64,000 nucleotides of DNA from Chryseosolibacter histidinae. Lineage in GTDB: Bacteria > Bacteroidota > Bacteroidia > Cytophagales > Cyclobacteriaceae. Under the pieces are notes generated by a model that did no database searches, was not told the origin of the DNA, and saw nothing but the letters and a program-made list of their open reading frames with translations. Location of the stretch: NCBI RefSeq assembly GCF_018598225.1, contig NZ_JAHESF010000035.1, positions 1 through 64,000 on the forward strand, read 5' to 3'. Of the stretch, positions 8,091-14,711 are shown piece after piece (position 1 is the first letter of the stretch; each line of letters begins with the position of its first letter). Both the position numbers and the translations under genes were made by a program.

Positions 8091-8459
8091 TGCCTCGTAT
8101 TGGTGCTCCACCCTATACACATACCGGATACTGATCACAATCAGCATAAAATCGAAAGCCACGAAAAGTACTTTCGAGACCGGGTCGTGGCTGCAGATGT
8201 GTGCGATCATTGCCGATATCATGGTGATTCCAAATCCCGCGTAGATCCATTCTTTTATTCTTGACGGCAGTTGTGGAATGAGAAGCAAGATCGCGCCGAC
8301 AACTTTTGCTATCACCAGCTCAATTCTGAAATAGTCCGGAAAACCAAGCGCCCTCAGGTCTTCGGCATGGCTGTATGAGTAGTAGGCGGAGAAGACCATA
8401 AAAAAGCTGATGAACGATTTCGCCACCCAATACAGCGTTTTTGTTTTTTGTGTGCTCAT
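8085..8459 (-). CDS. DoxX-like family membrane protein, 124 aa
   Basis: Small four-helix inner-membrane protein of the DoxX-like group: WVAKSFISFFMVFSAYYSYSH, LGFPDYFRIELVIAKVVGAILLL and IKEWIYAGFGITMISAMIAHI are the expected first three segments. Relatives are linked to redox or quinone metabolism but are poorly characterised. It is divergent from a MarR regulator, with two matching operator-like sites in the shared gap, so control by that regulator is likely (inference). The last residues (YEAR) and the stop are encoded by a 7-bp-period repeat array. Confidence 0.82.
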   Translation of the reverse strand: MSTQKTKTLYWVAKSFISFFMVFSAYYSYSHAEDLRALGFPDYFRIELVIAKVVGAILLLIPQLPSRIKEWIYAGFGITMISAMIAHICSHDPVSKVLFVAFDFMLIVISIRYVYRVEHQYEAR

Positions 8460-8479
8460 AGTATTTTAATACGTTTTCG

Positions 8480-8508
8480 TTGTTTTATGGGTAAATGTAT
8501 TACGTTTG
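8480..8508 (+). promoter_or_regulatory. Candidate promoter of the MarR gene
   Basis: A TTG at 8480-8482 and TACGTTTG (exact TAnnTTTG) at 8501-8508, 18 bases apart, fit the Bacteroidota -33/-7 layout. The -7 box lies inside the first operator-like site, so binding there would block the promoter. Confidence 0.5.
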
Positions 8509-8517
8509 CGAAGTGAT
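8499..8517. promoter_or_regulatory. Operator-like site 1 for the MarR regulator
   Basis: ATTACGTTTGCGAAGTGAT, an imperfect dyad (ATTAC..GTGAT). It shares 15 of 19 positions with site 2 and overlaps the -7 box. Confidence 0.5.
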
Positions 8518-8549
8518 AGAATGGAACTGAAAAAGAAAGCCGGAGATTT

Positions 8550-8568
8550 ATTACGTAACCGAAGTAAT
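8550..8568. promoter_or_regulatory. Operator-like site 2 for the MarR regulator
   Basis: ATTACGTAACCGAAGTAAT, with perfect ATTAC/GTAAT outer arms. Its centre is 51 bases from site 1, close to five helical turns, and it ends 18 bases before the MarR start codon. Confidence 0.5.
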
Positions 8569-8586
8569 TTCTAAACGACACACAAA

Positions 8587-9240
8587 ATGAACAGGACAGT
8601 ACAGCTGGTGAATGTATGGGGTGCCTATGAGGCAAAACATCCTGACGGTGACATCGCCGATTTTTGCCGGTACTACCTGGCGCATCAGAATGAAAAACCG
8701 GTAAAAGGTGCGCTGGTAGGCGGCGTGGTGCCTTCGTTCAATGATGGCCTGTTGATGAAGATCATCGGACGGATCAGCAAGCTCAACATGGTGTATGCTA
8801 ATAAAGCGCTGGAGGGCACCGGGGTAAACCAGATCGAGGAATTCGGAATGCTCACTTATATCAAACAAAATAAGAACCCGAAAAAAACCGAAGTGATCTA
8901 CGCGAGTTTGTTCGAGCTTTCCAGCGGTACTGACATGCTGAAGCGTTTGCAGAAGCGCGGACTCATAAAAGAGTATAGCGATAAAGAAGATAAACGTTCA
9001 AAGCGTGTAGAGCTCACAACAAAAGGGGAGAAGACCGTTGAAATTTGCTACGCCCGGATAACAAAAAATGCGCGGATGATCATGAACGACCTCGCTGAAG
9101 ACGACAAAAGCCTGAGCATCCAGCTTCTCAAAGGCATCGAGATCAAATTCTCCAAGCTCTGGGCAGAGCACAAAGGAAAAACTTTTGAGGAAGTTTATGA
9201 GAGCATTGTCGGTTCCTCACCCGTACCCCGTACCTCGTAG
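8587..9240 (+). CDS. MarR-family winged-helix transcriptional regulator, 217 aa
   Basis: DNA-binding regulator. The winged-helix core is about residues 80-190: YASLFELSSGTDMLKRLQKRG (recognition helix region), then LIKEYSDKEDKRSKRVELTTKGE, the classic MarR wing with DxRxxxxxLTxxG. An N-terminal extension of about 70 residues precedes it. The last residues (..PVPRTS) are encoded by the start of a 7-bp-period repeat array, so the C-terminus looks repeat-altered. It is divergent from the DoxX-like gene and carries two operator-like sites in the shared gap, suggesting autoregulation and control of the DoxX/membrane/NAD(P)-binding genes (inference). Confidence 0.85.
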   Translation: MNRTVQLVNVWGAYEAKHPDGDIADFCRYYLAHQNEKPVKGALVGGVVPSFNDGLLMKIIGRISKLNMVYANKALEGTGVNQIEEFGMLTYIKQNKNPKKTEVIYASLFELSSGTDMLKRLQKRGLIKEYSDKEDKRSKRVELTTKGEKTVEICYARITKNARMIMNDLAEDDKSLSIQLLKGIEIKFSKLWAEHKGKTFEEVYESIVGSSPVPRTS

Positions 9241-9255
9241 TTCGTACCTCGTACT
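9221..9255. repeat. 7-bp-period array, five heptamers (consensus YCGTACC)
   Basis: CCGTACC, CCGTACC, TCGTAGT, TCGTACC, TCGTACT in perfect 7-base register, overlapping the last codons and stop of the MarR gene. A degraded hairpin module A follows at 9262. Confidence 0.8.
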
Positions 9256-9261
9256 CCGCAT

Positions 9262-9333
9262 GGCGCAATGGTTGTGCGCATGGCGAGTGCGTCGCGTCAC
9301 TGGTGCCCACCATGATCGCAGTCTTCAGACTGC
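9262..9333 (+). repeat. Modular hairpin repeat, A+B form, degraded A
   Basis: Module A arms GGCGCAATGG (9262-9271) and CACTGGTGCC (9298-9307) are partly mismatched; module B at 9318-9333 is perfect. It lies between convergent genes. Confidence 0.85.
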
Positions 9334-9346
9334 ACAAACAGAATGA

Positions 9347-10258
9347 TCAAACGCTCGTACTCCTTTGACGCACTTGAGAAATAGCGGCTTTCGATTTTGA
9401 AGACATAAAATTGCTGATGAGCTCCGATACTTCATCGAAGTTTGTTTCCAGAACCATATGCGAGCCATCAACAATGTGTACCTGTGCATCGGGCAGATCT
9501 CTTGTATAACAGGGAGCTTCCGCCACATCAAAATATACATCGTCTTTACCCCAGATGATCAGGGCAGGGGGTTGGAATTTTCTAAAGTACTCCTGGAACA
9601 CGGGGAACATTTCAATGTTGTGCTTGTAGTCGCAGTTTAATTCATATTGCATGTCAAGATTGCCAGGCCTGCTCATGCGTTCCCAGTCATGGATCCAGGC
9701 TTCGGGACTTACCCGGTCGTGCATATCTTCTGATAACCCGGCGAAATACTGGTCCTTTGTACCTTCCTTGCTTAAAAAGGCATAGACCTTCTTCCTTTTC
9801 TCCTCGGTAGGGTGATCCCAATACTCCCTTATCTCATCCCATATTAGTTCTATTCCTTCCAGATAGGCATTACCGTTTTGAACAATGATCCCTTCTATCT
9901 TTTCGGGGTGATCCACGCATATCCGAAGGCCGATAGGGCAGCCGTAATCATGAAGATAGATCGTGAAAGATCTTAGATCAATCGCATCGGTAAACCTGTT
10001 GATGTACTCCGCTATATTTTTAAACGTGTACGCAAACCTGGTCTTGTCGGGGAAGCCGCTGAATCCAAAGCCCGGATAGTCCGGGGCCACGAGATGGAAC
10101 CTGTCAGCCAGTGCGGTCATCAGGTTTTTAAACATGATCGACGAAGTAGGAAACCCATGAAGCAGCAACAGTGATCGATTTTTTCTGTCGCCGGCCTCGC
10201 GATAAAAAATATCCACGCCATCCACAGTGATTGTTCTATTGAAGATCTGCTTGCTCAT
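9347..10258 (-). CDS. Alpha/beta hydrolase with Asp nucleophile (haloalkane dehalogenase/epoxide hydrolase-like), 303 aa
   Basis: Soluble alpha/beta-hydrolase. LLLLHGFPTSS (residues about 30-40) is the oxyanion HGxP loop. The nucleophile elbow YLHDYGCPIGL has Asp104, not Ser, as in haloalkane dehalogenases and epoxide hydrolases. IIWGKDDVYFD supplies the acid region, and VDGSHMVLE the catalytic His. A helical cap lies between. The start at 10258 (MSKQIFNRT) begins at the domain; a longer in-frame start would add 23 atypical residues. The substrate cannot be chosen between halides and epoxides, since the second halide-binding Trp or the epoxide Tyr pair needs a structural model. Monocistronic. 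Confidence 0.85.
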   Translation of the reverse strand: MSKQIFNRTITVDGVDIFYREAGDRKNRSLLLLHGFPTSSIMFKNLMTALADRFHLVAPDYPGFGFSGFPDKTRFAYTFKNIAEYINRFTDAIDLRSFTIYLHDYGCPIGLRICVDHPEKIEGIIVQNGNAYLEGIELIWDEIREYWDHPTEEKRKKVYAFLSKEGTKDQYFAGLSEDMHDRVSPEAWIHDWERMSRPGNLDMQYELNCDYKHNIEMFPVFQEYFRKFQPPALIIWGKDDVYFDVAEAPCYTRDLPDAQVHIVDGSHMVLETNFDEVSELISNFMSSKSKAAISQVRQRSTSV

Positions 10259-10575
10259 ACCCGCTTTTTGTTTAAGGTTTAACACTGGACCCAAACCAGT
10301 ACGGGCAAAAAAAATGTACCAATGCATTTCCCGCAGATTGCGCAGATGTTCGCAGATTCATTGAAAATTTTCCGCGTAAAGTGATCCGCGGGACACAGGC
10401 GGTGATGAAAACGGCTGAAAAGGAGAGCTAATTTTTTGTAGTTTGGCCAATAAATAAAGCTTGCACAGGGTCTAGTGTGATTTGCGTTTTTGCCATAGCG
10501 TTTTCCTGTAGATCCCTGGCAAGCTTTTTAAATATTGGTAACTCTCTGTAAAAAGTGTGGCAACGTTTAGAGCAC

Positions 10576-10595
10576 TTGTCCACAACTTATCCACA
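10576..10595 (+). promoter_or_regulatory. Pair of DnaA-box-like nonamers
   Basis: TTGTCCACA (10576-10584, one mismatch) and TTATCCACA (10587-10595, exact match to the bacterial DnaA box), 11 bases apart in the same orientation and followed by A-rich DNA. Two sites alone do not establish an origin; a DnaA-regulated promoter or titration site is equally possible. Confidence 0.4.
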
Positions 10596-10783
10596 AAAAA
10601 AGCTCGAATAAATGAACTAATCAAGCTTTTGTGGAATCTTTTTATTCAGTTTGTTGACAAGTCGTGCATAAAAAGACCGGCAATCCCGCCCGGCGTTGAT
10701 CGGAGCGCACGCGAGATACCATTTTGTGCCTCCTTCTCCTTTAAATCACCCTTTTTGAGGATGGTACTTCCGTATTGATCCGA

Positions 10784-10791
10784 TAAATTTG
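10784..10791 (+). promoter_or_regulatory. Candidate -7 box TAAATTTG
   Basis: Exact TAnnTTTG match, 36 bases before the lipoprotein ATG at 10828. The nearest upstream TTG (10755-10757) is farther than usual. Confidence 0.35.
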
Positions 10792-10827
10792 CCGCCACAT
10801 TCCCACAAAAAACGATTTTAGTACTCC

Positions 10828-12342
10828 ATGCTGAGACCCCTTGCCTTCGCTTTTACGATCATCTTTTTCCTGGCATCCTGTTCAAAACCTGATCAAACCT
10901 CAGAGACCCCGGCCGATTCCACCACACTTCAAACCTCCGGCGACGATTCCCTGCTGCCAGTGTACGTCTACAACCGCGCATCCACGTATGAAGGACAATT
11001 CAATACGCAGCTTCAAACAACGGATAGTGCCCAGGTTGACCGCGAAGGCCTGATTGCCCTGTCCGCATCGCTGGAAATGGACCAGCGGAAAGATCTGACA
11101 GTGCGCGGTGGAAACTTCATGGAACTGAAGCTCGTCATGTTCAGGCAGCATGCCCCCGTGCTGAAGTTGACAAATTGCAGGAACATAACATTCGTCAACG
11201 TGAGCTTCAGCGCGCAGTATGCCAACCAGCACCTCGTAGAATTGAGCAACTGCACCAACATCACCTTCGAGCATTGTACCTTCATGTTTGACGAGGCGCA
11301 GTCGATTGCCCAGCGCGACAACGAAAACGTGGTCTTTAATGAGTGCACCTTCGGCGGACCTGGCAGCGCAGCCGAAGAGCCATCCCTGGAAGAGCAATCG
11401 GACGAAACATCGGAGGAGAACAGTGTCAGCGCAGAAATGCAGGTCGCCGGGGAAGAAGAATCCGAAGAAGAAACGGCTTCTGAAGAAACCGAAGAAGATC
11501 CGGCAACAGAGCAATTCACTTATCCAACTGGCGCCTGGACCTCCGGGATCGCAACATTATCCGTTCCGCGCCAGCAGGAGAACCTCGGCTATTTCGCTGC
11601 AAACCAATATTTCAACGTCAGAGACCCAGGGCAAATGAACTACGCCAGCTACAGTGTGCTGGAGTTCGGACGCGATTTTTTGTCACCGGTGGACTGGACG
11701 CAGGAAACCGAAACATGGAAAGAAGGATCGGACGTTGTGAGTTTCATGCCTGACAATTGTCCCGACTATGACAAAGTTCTGTCACTCACGCGCACACGCC
11801 GCAAGCTCTGGTACATCCACCGGAAGCTTTCTTTCGAACAGGAATATGGCATAGACGCCCAAGACCGCTGGCGTGACGATGCCTGGTACCGTAACCGGTC
11901 TTACTACGCGTTCCTGTTCGATGACCGCAGCGCCACCATGATGGAGCAGGTATGGAATGCAGTCAAACCTTTTATCTCCGGCGAGGTGACCATCACCCGG
12001 CAGGAGTACAACGATGCGTTGCTTTTTATAGACGAGCTGCTGTTGTACCATGCCAAAGTTGAGGCAACACCTTTCTGGGAAGACCGCTTCTATTACCTCG
12101 GCAACATGGACGTAAATCTCTCGGCTGCCGAATATTTTTATGAAGCCGGCTTTCCATTGCACGACAACCTGTGCATGCGCGAGGGGTACTCCGGCGGAAA
12201 TTACATCACCGGTTATGACTGGGGCAACGAAGCCTGGATGTACGGCTTTTGGCTGCGGCGCCACCGCGAAGGCAACATGGAAATGGTCAAAAATATTCTT
12301 CTTTGGGCAAAGGCAGAATTGTTGAGGCGATCCGGCGTTTGA
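10828..12342 (+). CDS. Lipoprotein with beta-helix-like region and acidic linker, 504 aa
   Basis: Function not recognised. The N-terminus is an SPII signal with lipobox FLASC (Cys18), so it is exported and lipid-anchored. Residues about 70-175 resemble a right-handed parallel beta-helix: repeated LKLTNCRNITFVNVSF, VELSNCTNITFEHCTF and NVVFNECTF, with the NCxNITFxxCxF rung pattern. Residues about 180-232 form a very acidic Glu-rich linker. The C-terminal 270 residues are Tyr/Trp-rich (WRDDAWYRNRSYYAFLF) and look like a separate globular domain, perhaps related to proteins with YARHG-like modules, but I cannot name it. Likely cell-surface exposed (inference). Confidence 0.75.
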   Translation: MLRPLAFAFTIIFFLASCSKPDQTSETPADSTTLQTSGDDSLLPVYVYNRASTYEGQFNTQLQTTDSAQVDREGLIALSASLEMDQRKDLTVRGGNFMELKLVMFRQHAPVLKLTNCRNITFVNVSFSAQYANQHLVELSNCTNITFEHCTFMFDEAQSIAQRDNENVVFNECTFGGPGSAAEEPSLEEQSDETSEENSVSAEMQVAGEEESEEETASEETEEDPATEQFTYPTGAWTSGIATLSVPRQQENLGYFAANQYFNVRDPGQMNYASYSVLEFGRDFLSPVDWTQETETWKEGSDVVSFMPDNCPDYDKVLSLTRTRRKLWYIHRKLSFEQEYGIDAQDRWRDDAWYRNRSYYAFLFDDRSATMMEQVWNAVKPFISGEVTITRQEYNDALLFIDELLLYHAKVEATPFWEDRFYYLGNMDVNLSAAEYFYEAGFPLHDNLCMREGYSGGNYITGYDWGNEAWMYGFWLRRHREGNMEMVKNILLWAKAELLRRSGV

Positions 12343-12480
12343 TGGTCATAATGATTTGAGGTGTGGTATTTGCCATTCACCATTGTAGTACCTATATTCG
12401 TCAGCAACGATCCGGCGCTCCTGACAACGGAGGCCCTGGATCTTAAAACATTAATGTATTCACCTAACCCCTTGAAACAC

Positions 12481-12576
12481 ATGAAAAAAGCTGACAGCAC
12501 AGGCGGCTCTACCGGCGGATCCGGTGGCCTGAACCCCATTCAACTTGTTTTAGAATTCTTCGGCATCCGCTCTTAA
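12481..12576 (+). CDS. Small Gly/Ser-rich peptide with hydrophobic tail, 31 aa
   Basis: Candidate small gene starting MKKADSTGGSTGGSGG and ending in a hydrophobic stretch (NPIQLVLEFFGIRS). The GG-rich leader followed by a hydrophobic C-terminus resembles small secreted or double-glycine peptides, but no family is recognised and no maturation gene lies nearby. An in-frame ATG at 12454 could extend it by nine residues. It sits 138 bases after the lipoprotein stop and 15 bases before a hairpin repeat. It may be spurious; the non-random Gly/Ser pattern is the main support. Confidence 0.35.
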   Translation: MKKADSTGGSTGGSGGLNPIQLVLEFFGIRS

Positions 12577-12590
12577 ATTGACTGGCGCCT

Positions 12591-12725
12591 GGCGCAAGTG
12601 TTGCGCGTAAGGATGTGCTGTAGCTCACTTGTGCCCAAATCAACCTGCACCACTGGCGCAAGTGTTGTGTGTGAGATTGTGCGGCGGCTCACTTGTGCCT
12701 TAAACCACCGCAGTCTTCAGACTGC
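12591..12725 (+). repeat. Modular hairpin repeats: one A copy, then one A+B copy
   Basis: First module A at 12591-12635, second at 12655-12699, module B at 12710-12725. All in plus orientation, ending 14 bases before the next gene. Confidence 0.9.
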
Positions 12726-12739
12726 CTCCCATTTCCTTT

Positions 12740-13651
12740 ATGAAATCCAATCAGATCCTTTCATCCATTTCCTTCCTCATAGCCTGTGCAACCATCATCA
12801 GTTGCGCTAAAAAAGAAACAACGTACTTCGGTGAAACGCCGCCCGGAAAAACGCCGGCGATCTTTGCCCCTGGCGTGATCTCAACCAAAGACGACTTCGA
12901 ATTCGGCGCTATCTTTTCCAAAGACCTGACTGAATTCTACTATGGCGTTTTTAAGGATGGAAAAGCGGAGACCCGCATGATGAAAGTTGAAGACGGTAGC
13001 TGGAGCGAGCCGAAGCCTATCCTGATCCATGACGTCTACAGTTACAACGACCCGTTCCTGACTCCCGACGAAAGCAAGCTCTTCTTCATCTCAGACCAAC
13101 CACTCGATGGCCAGACATCTAAAAAAGATTATGATATCTGGTATATCGAACGGCAATCCGGTGGATGGTCTGCGCCGGTCAACGCTGGTAAGAACATCAA
13201 CAGCGGGAAGAACGAATACTACATATCCTTCACCAGCAAGGGTAAAATGTATTTCGCTTCCAACGTTGCCGATAGCCTCGAAAAGGAAAACTACGACATC
13301 TATTCTTCGGAACGCGTCGCCGATGAGTTTCAGCCTTCCATACAGCTTGACACGGCTATCAATTCTCCCTATTACGAAGCGGATGTATTTGTTGCCCCCG
13401 ATGAATCGTACCTGGTATTTTCGGCAAAACGCCCGGACAACCTCGGCAGCGGCGACCTGTACGTCAGCTTCCGCAACCCCGACAACACCTGGACCATCGC
13501 GCAAAGCCTGGGCAACACCATCAACACGGAAACAGACGACTTCTGTCCGTACGTAAGCCCCGACGGCAAATATCTCTTTTACGCCAGCAGGGACGACGTG
13601 TATTGGGTTTCAACAGAAGTTATCACAGCGCTGCGGCCCGTTGTTCAATAG
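12740..13651 (+). CDS. PD40 (WD40-like) beta-propeller lipoprotein, 303 aa
   Basis: Exported lipoprotein (IISC lipobox at about residue 22) built of WD40-like PD40 repeats: DPFLTPDESKLFFISD, DIWYIERQSGGWSAPVN, DVFVAPDESYLVFSAKRP, SGDLYVSFRNPDNTWT and CPYVSPDGKYLFYASR. The pattern of a PDxxxLxFxS blade followed by DIYxxxRxxxxW is typical of TolB-like/OmpA-associated periplasmic propellers in Bacteroidota. It likely mediates protein or glycan interaction at the envelope; the partner is unknown. It stands alone between repeat elements. Confidence 0.85.
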   Translation: MKSNQILSSISFLIACATIISCAKKETTYFGETPPGKTPAIFAPGVISTKDDFEFGAIFSKDLTEFYYGVFKDGKAETRMMKVEDGSWSEPKPILIHDVYSYNDPFLTPDESKLFFISDQPLDGQTSKKDYDIWYIERQSGGWSAPVNAGKNINSGKNEYYISFTSKGKMYFASNVADSLEKENYDIYSSERVADEFQPSIQLDTAINSPYYEADVFVAPDESYLVFSAKRPDNLGSGDLYVSFRNPDNTWTIAQSLGNTINTETDDFCPYVSPDGKYLFYASRDDVYWVSTEVITALRPVVQ

Positions 13652-13664
13652 GCGCACGGCTGCT

Positions 13665-13736
13665 GGCGCAAGTGTTGTGTGTAAGCAGAGCGCGCAAGGT
13701 CACTTGTGCCCCAATTAAACTCAGTCTTCAGACTGA
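13665..13736 (+). repeat. Modular hairpin repeat, A+B form
   Basis: Module A arms 13665-13674 and 13701-13710; module B 13721-13736 with paired end changes (TCAGTC..GACTGA), so the hairpin is conserved although the sequence changed on both sides. This compensatory change supports a structural role. Confidence 0.9.
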
Positions 13737-13760
13737 ACCCTACCACATTTTTTAATTTCT

Positions 13761-13768
13761 TAACTTTG
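13761..13768 (+). promoter_or_regulatory. -7 box TAACTTTG just before a GTG start
   Basis: Exact TAnnTTTG ending 4 bases before the GTG at 13773; transcription would begin at or next to the start codon, implying a leaderless mRNA. Confidence 0.45.
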
Positions 13769-13772
13769 GCGC

Positions 13773-14066
13773 GTGTCAAAAATTTACGCCCATACGCCAG
13801 CGTGTGTTCTTTATGTTTGCTGCGGAAGCAAGTGTAAAAAACATGGCGGCAAGCAGCTTTATAAGCGATTGAAAAGCTCGGTTAAAGAGAGATCTTTAAA
13901 ACGAAAAATGCAGGTCATCAAAACAGGTTGCACGGACCGCTGCAAAATAGGGCCTGTTATCGCAGTAATGCCTCAGAATACATGGCACACGCACATGGAT
14001 GAAGAAAAGGCCACATCCCTTTTTGAGCAGGTCACGGCTAAGCTGGATCCGGGCGCGTCATTATGA
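13773..14066 (+). CDS. Thioredoxin-like [2Fe-2S] ferredoxin domain protein, 97 aa
   Basis: Small electron-transfer or metal-handling protein. Cysteines in YVCCGSKCKKHGGKQL and TGCTDRCKIGPVIAVMP match the two Cys pairs of the thioredoxin-like [2Fe-2S] ferredoxin fold (CxxxxC ... CxxxCxxGP). No ATG is available; the start is taken as GTG 13773, the first codon after a TAACTTTG -7 box. Its ATGA stop/start overlap with the acetyltransferase gene (14063-14066) implies translational coupling. The partner enzyme is unknown. Confidence 0.8.
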   Translation: MSKIYAHTPACVLYVCCGSKCKKHGGKQLYKRLKSSVKERSLKRKMQVIKTGCTDRCKIGPVIAVMPQNTWHTHMDEEKATSLFEQVTAKLDPGASL

Positions 14067-14626
14067 TGGTTATCAGAAAAGCCTTTGTTACAGACTCGGA
14101 AGACATTGCCTCCTGTTTATTGCTGGCGATGGAAGAGATCGTCTTCAGGCTGATGGGAGAGGAGAACAGCGAAAAGGCCCTTGCATTCATGTGCTATTTT
14201 GCGGAGAGAGAAAACAACCAGTACTCCTGGCAAAACTGTTGGGTTGTTGAAGAGGCGGGAAGTGTAGTGGCTGCCGTCAACGTTTATAATGGAGCACACC
14301 TGCATGCGCTCAGGCAACCCGTCATTGATTATATAAAGAATAAATTCAACAGATCCGTTACCCCCGAAGATGAGACCCGGGACGGGGAATATTATATCGA
14401 TTCGTTGGGCGTTCACCCCGCACACCGTGGTAAAGGCATCGGCACCGGTCTTTTACAATTCCTGATCGATGAATATGTGACCCGGCGCAACCAACCCCTG
14501 GGCCTACTGGTAGAAGAAGGGAACCTGGCGGCAAAAAGATTATACGAGAAGCTCTCTTTTAAAAGCTCCGGCAGAAAAGTTTTGTTGTTGGAAAAACACC
14601 TGGAGCACCTGCAGATCATTCGATGA
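14063..14626 (+). CDS. GNAT-family N-acetyltransferase, 187 aa
   Basis: Acetyl-CoA-dependent acyltransferase, cytosolic. The C-terminal GNAT motif A is clear: YYIDSLGVHPAHRGKGIGTGLL (R/QxxGxG/A loop RGKGIG binding CoA), followed by motif B LVEEGNLAAKRLYEKLSF. Substrate unknown. The start overlaps the stop of the ferredoxin-like gene by 4 bases (ATGA); a second ATG directly follows the first, so the protein may start at either. Confidence 0.87.
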   Translation: MMVIRKAFVTDSEDIASCLLLAMEEIVFRLMGEENSEKALAFMCYFAERENNQYSWQNCWVVEEAGSVVAAVNVYNGAHLHALRQPVIDYIKNKFNRSVTPEDETRDGEYYIDSLGVHPAHRGKGIGTGLLQFLIDEYVTRRNQPLGLLVEEGNLAAKRLYEKLSFKSSGRKVLLLEKHLEHLQIIR

Positions 14627-14689
14627 TGCATTGTTTGGAAAAGCAGTTTTAATTCAAAATGTATGGTGCTCCGATTCCCTGGAAATTCT

Positions 14690-14697
14690 TATCTTTG
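14690..14697 (+). promoter_or_regulatory. Candidate -7 box TATCTTTG
   Basis: Exact TAnnTTTG, 14 bases before the ATG at 14712, suggesting a very short leader for the large secreted protein. Confidence 0.45.
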
Positions 14698-14711
14698 ACA
14701 TTTGGTTTTTG

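Larger units (their letters stand above)
10259..10827. other. 569-base gene-free gap with CGCAGATT array and DnaA-box-like pair
   Basis: No convincing gene. Contents: three short direct repeats CGCAGATTG, CGCAGATGTT, CGCAGATTC (10332-10359); two DnaA-box-like nonamers (10576-10595); an A/T-rich stretch around 10595-10660; and a -7 box (10784-10791) for the lipoprotein gene. The rest shows no structure I can name. Confidence 0.6.
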
